Shown here one piece after another: positions 1-5,043 of a stretch of DNA of 5,110 nucleotides. The position numbers and the translations under genes were made by a program. The notes under the pieces are model-generated. The model was not told the origin of the DNA. It searched no databases and worked only from the letters and a program-made list of their open reading frames with translations. The stretch is from positions 1 to 5,110 of the forward strand of contig CAJOOL010000049.1 of assembly GCA_905236115.1 (NCBI GenBank), written 5' to 3'. Within the stretch, counting starts at the first letter, position 1, and each line of letters starts with the position of its first letter. This DNA comes from an uncultured Endomicrobiia bacterium. GTDB lineage: Bacteria > Elusimicrobiota > Endomicrobiia > Endomicrobiales > Endomicrobiaceae.

Positions 1-7
1 AGAGACA

Positions 8-46
8 TTCGGGGATGACAAACTATTTTTTGCTTCGCAAAAAAAA
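8..46. repeat. REP-like repeat fragment with GCTTCGC hairpin (copy 1)
   Basis: Positions 8-25 read TTCGGGGATGACAAACTA, which matches positions 161-178 at 16 of 18 bases. It is followed directly by a perfect 8-bp hairpin, with arms 26-33 (T6GC) and 37-44 (GCA6) around a TTC triloop. The copy near 126-178 has the same GCTTCGC core with different but still complementary arm sequence. There is no T-run after the stem on the plus strand, so this looks like a repeat rather than a terminator. The element may begin before the window, because the left partner of the TTCGGG arm is not visible. Confidence 0.5.
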
Positions 47-57
47 CTGTTTCAATT

Positions 58-79
58 ATCCGAGGCTAACCCCTCGGGT
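58..79. repeat. GC-rich hairpin, possible weak terminator
   Basis: CCGAGG at 60-65 pairs with CCTCGG at 72-77 around a 6-nt loop, and the stem can extend by a T59-G78 wobble and an A58-T79 pair. A T-rich stretch (GTTCCTCTTTTGTTT) follows on the plus strand, so it could end transcription of a gene lying left of the window. The T-run is interrupted and starts late, so this is only a possibility. A second, weaker stem (82-87 with 103-108, CTCTTT/AAAGAG) follows immediately and precedes GTTTTT. Confidence 0.35.
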
Positions 80-125
80 TCCTCTTTTGTTTGTATGACG
101 GCAAAGAGAAGTTTTTATAACATAG

Positions 126-178
126 ATTCCCGATTAACGACTACAAAGTGCTTCGCACTTTTCGGGAATGACAGACTA
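126..178. repeat. REP-like nested palindrome (copy 2)
   Basis: The outer 8-bp stem pairs ATTCCCGA (126-133) with TCGGGAAT (162-169). Inside it a perfect 7-bp stem, AAAGTGC (145-151) with GCACTTT (155-161), closes on a TTC triloop. An 11-nt bulge (134-144) lies on the left side only. The right edge continues into ATGACAGACTA, shared with copy 1. The ATTCCCG...CGGGAATGAC layout resembles the small dispersed palindromic repeats found between genes in many bacterial genomes. I infer a repeat family because there are two related copies here, but genome-wide copy number cannot be judged. Confidence 0.6.
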
Positions 179-315
179 TACGGCAATTTATAATTGTTGC
201 TTTTTAAAGAACGATTTTATATAATCACCGAGAGATAAAATTCTGTGGCAGGCATTTATCTTTTTATCAAACTATCGCTATGTAGTAATTCGCTCGGCTG
301 TATTTTGTCTCTTTT
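179..315. other. AT-rich gene-free spacer
   Basis: No reading frame with plausible coding character and no RNA gene is evident on either strand. The stretch holds a small AT palindrome (CAATT-TAT-AATTG, from 184), a possible promoter at 197-225, and a 7-bp AT hairpin (AGATAAA 233-239 with TTTATCT 255-261) followed by a short T-run. An isolated GCTAT lies at 277-281, outside the phase of the three repeats at 318-344. A very short unannotated transcript between the possible promoter and the hairpin cannot be excluded but has no support. Confidence 0.4.
197..225 (+). promoter_or_regulatory. Possible sigma-70-type promoter
   Basis: A perfect TATAAT lies at 220-225. TTGCTT lies 17 bp upstream at 197-202 and matches the TTGACA consensus at three of six positions. 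The next gene begins about 180 nt downstream, and a hairpin with a short T-run lies between. In DNA this AT-rich a TATAAT can occur by chance. Confidence 0.22.
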
Positions 316-359
316 ATGCTATCTTTTAGCTATTATAATGCTATCAAAAGTATAGCTTA
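316..359 (+). promoter_or_regulatory. Promoter with 11-bp phased GCTAT repeats, candidate operator of the HTH gene
   Basis: A perfect -10 box, TATAAT, lies at 334-339, placing a start site near 346 and a leader of about 58 nt before the ATG at 404. There is no good -35 box at the usual distance; CTTTTA at 311-316 is poor. GCTAT occurs at 318-322, 329-333 and 340-344, exactly 11 bp apart, so the copies face the same side of the helix. An inverted copy, ATAGC at 352-356, forms a 5-bp palindrome with the third. The longer unit ATGCTATC is repeated at 316-323 and 338-345. The -10 box lies between the second and third copies, so a bound protein would occlude polymerase. Autoregulation by the downstream HTH protein is inference. 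Confidence 0.5.
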
Positions 360-403
360 TTATTTTTGTTTTGTCAATGTTTTATTTTCCTTAAAGGGTT
401 TTT

Positions 404-832
404 ATGTTCGGAAAAATTTTAAAAGAGACAATAAAAAAGGCAGGTTTTACTCAAGAAGAATTTGCCAAAGAAATCGGGACGGTAAGGGCTTTGGTAAGCC
501 AGTGGATTACAGGCGTTAGAAACCCGTCGGCAAAAAACTTAAAAAAAATTTCCGAAGTTTTAAAACTGCCTGTTGATTATTTTTTTCAAGAATCCGCCGG
601 AACAGCAATAACAAAAGAAACAACGATAATAAAGGGAACAGACGGAGCAGACGGAACGGAAAAAACTGCCGGAGAAAAAAAGCCGGCAGCCAAATACGAT
701 AAAACCGTAAATTCAAAAATAGCTTTTATTGAACAGGACAACAAACGTATTGAAGCGGAAAATATCTCTTTAAAAAAAGATGTGGAACTGCTGAAAGAAA
801 AAATTAAAATTTTGGAAAGTAAAATACTGTAA
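404..832 (+). CDS. Xre/Cro-family HTH regulator with C-terminal leucine-zipper-like coiled coil
   Basis: This 142-aa protein is a predicted cytoplasmic DNA-binding regulator. Residues 5-61 form a Cro/C1-type helix-turn-helix domain: TQEEFAKEIG (16-25) is the first HTH helix, VRALVSQWITGVRNP (27-41) contains the recognition helix, and the domain ends in the typical LKLPVDYFF. A low-complexity Thr/Gly/Lys/Ala linker follows (about 62-100). Residues 104-142 are a clean heptad coiled coil with a-positions I106, N113, N120, V127, I134, I141 and d-positions I109, I116, L123, L130, L137, so dimerisation is expected. The ATG at 404 is preceded by a modest ribosome-binding site (AAGG at 394-397, 6-nt spacer). 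The gene stands alone and converges on proB. The phased repeats upstream suggest it may control itself. The regulated genes are unknown. It could be a phage- or element-derived repressor, but no integrase or other phage gene is visible. Confidence 0.85.
   Translation: MFGKILKETIKKAGFTQEEFAKEIGTVRALVSQWITGVRNPSAKNLKKISEVLKLPVDYFFQESAGTAITKETTIIKGTDGADGTEKTAGEKKPAAKYDKTVNSKIAFIEQDNKRIEAENISLKKDVELLKEKIKILESKIL
666..689 (+). repeat. Intragenic GC-rich inverted repeat
   Basis: CTGCCGG (666-672) and CCGGCAG (683-689) form a perfect 7-bp stem around a 10-nt A-rich loop, within the linker-coding part of the HTH gene. A related CCGG/A-tract pattern recurs just after the gene's stop (837-858). The hairpin could form in the mRNA, but no role can be assigned. 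It may simply reflect codon choice in a Lys/Ala/Gly-rich linker. Confidence 0.4.
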
Positions 833-884
833 AAATCCCGGCAGAAAAAACTCCGGCAACAAAAACCCTAACAAAAAGTATCTC
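833..884. other. Convergent intergenic gap without a strong terminator
   Basis: This 52-nt gap separates the stops of the HTH gene and proB, where a bidirectional terminator would be expected. It holds two copies of a CCGGCA motif in A-rich DNA (CCCGGCA from 837, TCCGGCA from 852). On the minus strand these read as direct repeats of TGCCGG followed by T-runs. The two self-complementary CCGG sites could pair as a 4-bp stem, which is weak. The minus-strand reading ends in TTTTT just past it (831-835), so it could serve poorly as a terminator for the proB operon. Confidence 0.3.
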
Positions 885-1994
885 TTATTTAATCACAACC
901 AAATTATCCTTATGAATTACTTCCTCGCACAGCATATAGGGGAATTCTTTTTTTATCTCCGCGGAAGACTTGCCGATAATTTTCAATAAATCCTGCCGAT
1001 TATAATTTGTCAAGCCTCTGGCAATTTCTATATTTTGTTTTTCTATCGGGTCGGGTACCATAATGCTGACGGTGTCGCCTCTGTTAAAATTCCCTCCGGA
1101 AGATACTATCCCCGAAGCCAAAAGACTTTTATTTTTGTTTCTCACCGCAACGGCAGCGGCAGCATCAATCAATACAAAACCTTTTGTTTTTTTACCGAAA
1201 GCTATCCATGATTTTCTGGACTGAATTTTCGTTCCCGGCAGTATGCATGTGCCTATTTCTTTACCGCCGCAGGCATCATATATCAAATTCAGTTTTGAAC
1301 CGTTCGTAATAAAAGTTTTTACGCCGGAGCTTGCGGCAATTTTGGCGGCAATCAGTTTCGTTTTCATTCCACCGGTTCCTTTTCCGCTGGAAGAGTTCGG
1401 CGAAGCTATCTCCAAAAGTTCATCCGTAATTTTTGTTATCTTTCTTATGATTTCGGATTTCCCCGGGATGCCGTTATACAGCCCGTCAACATCGGTAAGA
1501 ATAAACAGCATATCGGCCTGCACGGAAGAAGCCACAACTGCACTTAAAGTATCGTTATCGCCGAAGTTTATTTCGTCAACGGAAATGGTATCGTTTTCGT
1601 TAATTATCGGAATAATATTTTTCATAAGAAGAAGTTCGTTTAAGGAATTTCTGATATTTATATAACGCTGTCTGTCGTCAAAATCGTATCTGGTTAAAAG
1701 CATTTGCGAAACCATTAAATTCAACGGTTTAAATGCCTGTCTGTAAGCCTGCATTATCAACGGCTGTCCTATGGAAGCAAACGCCTGTTTCTGGCGTAAA
1801 AGTTTCGGTTTTTTTGTTAAGCCCATATAGCTTAAACCCGCACGTATGGCACCGGAACTTACGATAATTATATCAACGTTTTTTTCTTTTTTTACAAGAG
1901 CAATTTCCCGTGCAAAAGAATCTATATACGCTGTATTAAGTATTCCGTTTTTGTCGGTTAAGGTGCTGGTGCCTATTTTTATTACTATTCTCAT
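885..1994 (-). CDS. proB: Glutamate 5-kinase
   Basis: ProB phosphorylates L-glutamate with ATP to give L-glutamyl 5-phosphate, the first step of proline synthesis, in the cytoplasm. The amino-acid-kinase domain spans about residues 1-255: VIKIGTS (4-10), SSGAIRAG (46-53), INENDTISVDE (131-141), FGDND (144-148), LTDVDGLY (166-173) and GTGGMKTK (206-213), which carry the expected ATP and glutamate contacts. A C-terminal PUA domain follows (about 263-345, including GIVSSGGNFNRGD and ARGLTNYN). The 369-aa length matches E. coli ProB (367 aa). I chose the ATG at 1994 because the protein then begins MRIVIKIGTS as in the family; an in-frame TTG at 2009 would add five residues. It starts 18 nt after the transglycosylase stop, with an A-rich leader and no clear Shine-Dalgarno, so it is probably translated from a polycistronic message. 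It is last in the cluster, and proA is not next to it. Feedback inhibition by proline is usual in the family. Confidence 0.96.
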   Translation of the reverse strand: MRIVIKIGTSTLTDKNGILNTAYIDSFAREIALVKKEKNVDIIIVSSGAIRAGLSYMGLTKKPKLLRQKQAFASIGQPLIMQAYRQAFKPLNLMVSQMLLTRYDFDDRQRYINIRNSLNELLLMKNIIPIINENDTISVDEINFGDNDTLSAVVASSVQADMLFILTDVDGLYNGIPGKSEIIRKITKITDELLEIASPNSSSGKGTGGMKTKLIAAKIAASSGVKTFITNGSKLNLIYDACGGKEIGTCILPGTKIQSRKSWIAFGKKTKGFVLIDAAAAVAVRNKNKSLLASGIVSSGGNFNRGDTVSIMVPDPIEKQNIEIARGLTNYNRQDLLKIIGKSSAEIKKEFPYMLCEEVIHKDNLVVIK

Positions 1995-2012
1995 TTTTTT
2001 ATTTTGCAAATG

Positions 2013-3392
2013 TTATTTCGTGTAATACTTTCTTCCCGGACGTACAACAATAATTTGATTGGGCTGAATGTATTTCTGTTTTTTTAGCTTCGGATTATCT
2101 TCTTTTATTGCGTTAACCGTCGTCTTAAAATCGTTTGCTATTTTTTCCAGATATTCGCCTTTTTTTATTTTGTATTTTATAAATCCCGGGCTGGGGTTTA
2201 AATCTTTTTCTTTCAAAATATTTTCATAAAAAATATCTTTTGTTCCTTCGGGAATATGCAGCTCAAAATTTTGGTATCCGTGCGGAGTGCACCACGCCAA
2301 AAGTGCAGGATTTAATTCTTTTATTTTTTCCACGGTGGTATCGGCACATTTTGCAACCACTTTTAAATCTATCACTTTGTCAATAATTACCGTATCATAT
2401 TTCAAAGGTTCTTGATATTCTATATCGTAAAAACCGTAAGCCTCAGGATTTTTGGCGATTTTTACGGCCACGATAAATTGAGGAAGATAATTAAGCGTTT
2501 CTTTCGGTGAAGCGTTTCTGTTTTTCATATCCGACATGGAAGAAGAATTGGAAAATTTCAAGTCGCTTATCAATCCGTATTCGCCCCTGTTGTATGCCGA
2601 AAGTGCCAAATGCCAGTCGTTTAAAAGAAGATAAAGTTCCTGAAGATATTTCGCCGCCGCATGCGTGGCCTTTTCCGGGTCGCGTCTTTCGTCTATCCAG
2701 TAATTTATTTTCAGCCCAAGAGCCTGCCCTCTGTGAGCCATTATCTGCCACATACCGACAGCCTTTGCACGTGATACGCAGTTGTTGTTAAAAAGACTTT
2801 CCACTACGGGAAGATACAGCAGTTCTTCGGGTAAATCGTATTCTCTTAAAACGGAAAGAATCATATCTCTGTATTTTCCGCTCCGCTCCAAAGCCGTCCG
2901 CATATTTTGTTTAGCAGTACCTTTTTCATTGGTATAAATGTTCATCCATTTGTCTATACTTTCTTCGTCATAAGTTAAAGGAATTTCGGAAATATTTCCG
3001 TGTTTTAAGTTGCTTTTGCCGACATAAATATCGTTCATATTTTTTATTTTTCTCAGCATATTTTCACAGTCGGTAAGAAGAAATTCTATCTCTTCGGGAG
3101 ACAATTCCAAAGAGTTTATTTTTTCCAGAAATTTATGAAAATTTTTATCAACATTTTCGTATTCGCCGTGTATGCAGCCGTTTACTGCGGATGTCAGCTC
3201 GTCATTTGCATCCATAATAATTTTTTTGGTTTTGTTATTGGATATTTTTTTTGTTATGAAGTTTGATATGAAAGATTTTTTTCCCGTCCGATCTTCATTA
3301 TCATCCGTATCTTCGCAGAAAACAATATGCGGAACCGATAACATACCAGCAAGAAAAAATATTAACAACAGTATTTTCAGTTTTTTAATCAT
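2013..3392 (-). CDS. mltD: MltD-type lytic transglycosylase with LysM repeats
   Basis: This 459-aa envelope enzyme is predicted to cleave the MurNAc-GlcNAc bond of peptidoglycan, forming 1,6-anhydro-MurNAc ends. The N-terminus is a signal peptide (lysines, hydrophobic 7-25). A charged helical region (27-180) leads into a family 1D SLT domain (about 180-315): LLYLPVVES (191-199) with catalytic Glu198, AVGMWQIM (211-218), WIDERRDP (232-239), AYNRGEYG (266-273) and NYLPQFIVAVKIA (301-313). A degenerate LysM-like segment (331-382, ending LHIPEG) and a clear C-terminal LysM (405-450) should bind glycan. I chose the ATG at 3392 because it gives the signal peptide directly; an in-frame TTG at 3449 would overlap rpe and bury it. 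The gene begins 13 nt after rpe. E. coli MltD is a lipoprotein. Here Cys26 follows Phe, a poor lipobox, so the anchoring mode is uncertain. The symbol is by family; orthology to E. coli mltD is not proven. Confidence 0.9.
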   Translation of the reverse strand: MIKKLKILLLIFFLAGMLSVPHIVFCEDTDDNEDRTGKKSFISNFITKKISNNKTKKIIMDANDELTSAVNGCIHGEYENVDKNFHKFLEKINSLELSPEEIEFLLTDCENMLRKIKNMNDIYVGKSNLKHGNISEIPLTYDEESIDKWMNIYTNEKGTAKQNMRTALERSGKYRDMILSVLREYDLPEELLYLPVVESLFNNNCVSRAKAVGMWQIMAHRGQALGLKINYWIDERRDPEKATHAAAKYLQELYLLLNDWHLALSAYNRGEYGLISDLKFSNSSSMSDMKNRNASPKETLNYLPQFIVAVKIAKNPEAYGFYDIEYQEPLKYDTVIIDKVIDLKVVAKCADTTVEKIKELNPALLAWCTPHGYQNFELHIPEGTKDIFYENILKEKDLNPSPGFIKYKIKKGEYLEKIANDFKTTVNAIKEDNPKLKKQKYIQPNQIIVVRPGRKYYTK

Positions 3393-3405
3393 AATGTTTA
3401 TAATG

Positions 3406-4068
3406 TTAATGCTGCTGCCCAAATTGTAAATTATAAATTGTCTTTTCAATATCTTTCGCCGAGAAAATGAAACTTACGCTGACCAAAACATCCGCACCTG
3501 CACCGGCACAAATTTTGGCCGTATCAAAATTTATTCCGCCGTCAATTTCCACCAAACAATTGTATTTTTTTTCGTCTATAATTTTTCTTAAGCAGGAAAT
3601 TTTCGGCACCATATCATGCATAAAGCTCTGCCCGCCGAAGCCCGGCTCTACCGTCATTACAAGAACCGTATCAATAAAAGGTAAAAATTCCAAAATACTT
3701 TTAACCGGCGTTTTCGGTTTTATGGAAAGGCCTGCTTTAATGCCTGCACTTTTGATGTCTTTTACCAGCTGCATTTTATCACATAAAACTTCACTGTGAA
3801 ACACTATCAAATCCGCACCTGCTTTGTAAAAACTTTCCCAATATTTTTCAGGATTTGTTATCATAAGATGAACGTCAAAAAACATCCCGGAACATTTTTT
3901 TATGGATTTTACAACGACAGGGCCTATGGTGATATTAGGCACAAAATGTCCGTCCATAACATCTATATGCAGCCAATCGGCACCGGCATTTTCTACAGCG
4001 GCAATGTCTCTGCCGAGGTTTGCAAAATCGGCAGATAAAATAGACGGTGCAACCAAAAATTTTTTCAT
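3406..4068 (-). CDS. rpe: Ribulose-phosphate 3-epimerase
   Basis: Rpe interconverts D-ribulose 5-phosphate and D-xylulose 5-phosphate in the pentose phosphate pathway, in the cytoplasm. The 220-aa TIM-barrel protein has the usual family length and motifs: APSILSADF (7-15), HIDVMDGHFVPN (34-45), FDVHLMI (64-70), FHSE (90-93), MTVEPGFGGQSF (138-149) and EIDGGI (174-179). His34, Asp36, His67 and Asp177 match the metal ligands, and Asp36 and Asp177 the catalytic acid/base pair. One oddity: the phosphate-binding motif near the C-terminus, normally Gly-Ser (as in VAGSAIF), reads VSVSFIF (196-202), with Val198 in place of Gly and Ser199 kept. The start ATG lies 2 nt after the PASTA gene's stop, and the only AAGGA-like site is about 15 nt away, so translational coupling is likely. 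Related sugar-phosphate epimerases such as allulose 6-phosphate epimerase share this fold, but the motifs fit Rpe. Confidence 0.95.
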   Translation of the reverse strand: MKKFLVAPSILSADFANLGRDIAAVENAGADWLHIDVMDGHFVPNITIGPVVVKSIKKCSGMFFDVHLMITNPEKYWESFYKAGADLIVFHSEVLCDKMQLVKDIKSAGIKAGLSIKPKTPVKSILEFLPFIDTVLVMTVEPGFGGQSFMHDMVPKISCLRKIIDEKKYNCLVEIDGGINFDTAKICAGAGADVLVSVSFIFSAKDIEKTIYNLQFGQQH

Positions 4069-4070
4069 AA

Positions 4071-5030
4071 TTAAGCTTTTAATTCCTTTTCTTCTATTGA
4101 AATATTGTTAATGAATATTTTTACTTTTGCCTTGCCGTTATATTTTACGGGAACGGAAATTTTTGTTTTGCTTTCTCTGACACCGTTGAAAATATCTTTT
4201 TCGCCGTTTTCGTCGCTCAATACCAGCCGAACTCTCTTGCTTCCTTTTCCCTCGGGAACTATATATTCAAAAGTTTTTTCTTCTGAAACTAAGGCACTTT
4301 CTTCATCGGCAACATAGAAAATAATTTTTGAACCGTCGTCTATTTTTTTGTCTGCTTCGGGTTTCTGTTTGAAAACAAATCCCGGGTTTGCAAGAGAAGT
4401 TTTCTGAGCGATAACTTCAACTTCCAAATTTTCTTCTATTGCCCACTTCTTTGCTTCCTCCGCAGTCTTTCCTATCTGGTCGGGCATTAGAAGCGTTCCG
4501 TCGGCAGGTGCACCGTTGGATACCAAAACATTTATTGAAGAATCTTTTTCTATCGTTGAACCTGCGGCAGGGTCCTGTTCCAAAACTATTCCCTCTTCAT
4601 ACTTTATGGAAGAACGTTTTGTCAGCTCGCCCAAAACCAATCCCAGTGAACGCAGCGATATTGTGGCTGCTCGTATGGTCTGTCCTTTAAGGTCGGGAAC
4701 GTATACTATCTCGCCGCCCTGACTGACGGTAATTCTGATAACTTTACCCTCTTTAACGTTTATGCCTGCGGGCGGTATCTGCCTGATAACTACTCCCTCG
4801 GGAATATCCTGATTGAATTCCTCTCCGTCTTTTATCAGTGCAAGTTTTGACTGAGAAAGTATCTCAAGACATTCTGTCAAACTTTTTCCCTGCAAGTCGG
4901 GAACTAAAGTTTCGGCTTTTTCCTGCACGAATGCCGACATCAAAATATTAAATCCGTAATACCCCGCAACGGCAAGAATGGCCAAAATAATGAAAGTTTT
5001 TATACAAAACCCGAAAATTTTTTTAATCAT
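4071..5030 (-). CDS. Membrane-anchored triple-PASTA protein lacking a kinase domain
   Basis: This 319-aa protein has a short cytoplasmic N-terminus, one transmembrane helix (about 9-31) and an extracytoplasmic region. Three PASTA domains follow: about 42-105 (VPDLQGKS...VSQGG), 110-173 (VPDLKGQT...VSNG) and 181-241 (MPDQIGKT...FYVAD). Each starts with a hydrophobic-Pro-Asp motif and has the xxPxAG-like turn (IPPAG, DPAAG, KPEAD). A C-terminal beta-rich segment (253-319, with VRLVLSDENGEKDIFNG) resembles the extension after the PASTA repeats in some clostridial PrkC kinases. PASTA domains are known to bind peptidoglycan fragments or beta-lactams, or to act as scaffolds. No kinase or penicillin-binding domain is present, and the ATG with its strong ribosome-binding site argues against truncation. 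It is the first gene of the visible cluster, upstream of rpe and a lytic transglycosylase, which suggests an envelope-sensing or scaffolding role. The precise function is unknown. Confidence 0.88.
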   Translation of the reverse strand: MIKKIFGFCIKTFIILAILAVAGYYGFNILMSAFVQEKAETLVPDLQGKSLTECLEILSQSKLALIKDGEEFNQDIPEGVVIRQIPPAGINVKEGKVIRITVSQGGEIVYVPDLKGQTIRAATISLRSLGLVLGELTKRSSIKYEEGIVLEQDPAAGSTIEKDSSINVLVSNGAPADGTLLMPDQIGKTAEEAKKWAIEENLEVEVIAQKTSLANPGFVFKQKPEADKKIDDGSKIIFYVADEESALVSEEKTFEYIVPEGKGSKRVRLVLSDENGEKDIFNGVRESKTKISVPVKYNGKAKVKIFINNISIEEKELKA

Positions 5031-5043
5031 ATTCTTTTCCTCC
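5031..5043 (-). promoter_or_regulatory. Strong ribosome-binding site of the PASTA gene
   Basis: On the minus strand GGAGG (5043-5039) is followed by an 8-nt spacer, AAAAGAAT, and then the ATG. This is the only canonical Shine-Dalgarno in the minus-strand cluster and fixes the start of the PASTA gene. Confidence 0.85.

Noticed and set aside
1..180. CRISPR array
   Set aside because: There are only two imperfect copies of an 18-base motif without regular spacing, and the hairpins have differing arm sequences. No cas gene is visible.
316..519. A 67-codon plus-strand frame starting at 316
   Set aside because: It overlaps the promoter and the start of the HTH gene in another frame, has no ribosome-binding site and matches no family. 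The HTH frame is clearly the real one.
1243..1665. A 140-codon plus-strand frame opposite proB
   Set aside because: It is antisense to conserved ProB motifs, with no ribosome-binding site or recognisable domain. It is a shadow of the real gene.
1995..2009. TTG start giving a five-residue longer ProB
   Set aside because: The ATG at 1994 gives the family's usual N-terminus MRIVIKIGTS. The added residues MQNKK are not typical, and no ribosome-binding site supports the TTG.
2491..2791. Two frames of 86 and 94 codons overlapping the transglycosylase on either strand
   Set aside because: They lie across the conserved SLT domain in other frames and show no domain of their own.
3393..3449. TTG start giving a 19-residue longer transglycosylase
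   Set aside because: It would overlap rpe by 44 nt and place extra residues ahead of a good signal peptide that begins at the ATG at 3392.
4071..5030. Annotation of the PASTA gene as a Ser/Thr protein kinase or penicillin-binding protein
   Set aside because: No kinase or transpeptidase motifs are present. Only a short N-terminus precedes the membrane helix, and the strong ribosome-binding site fixes the start.
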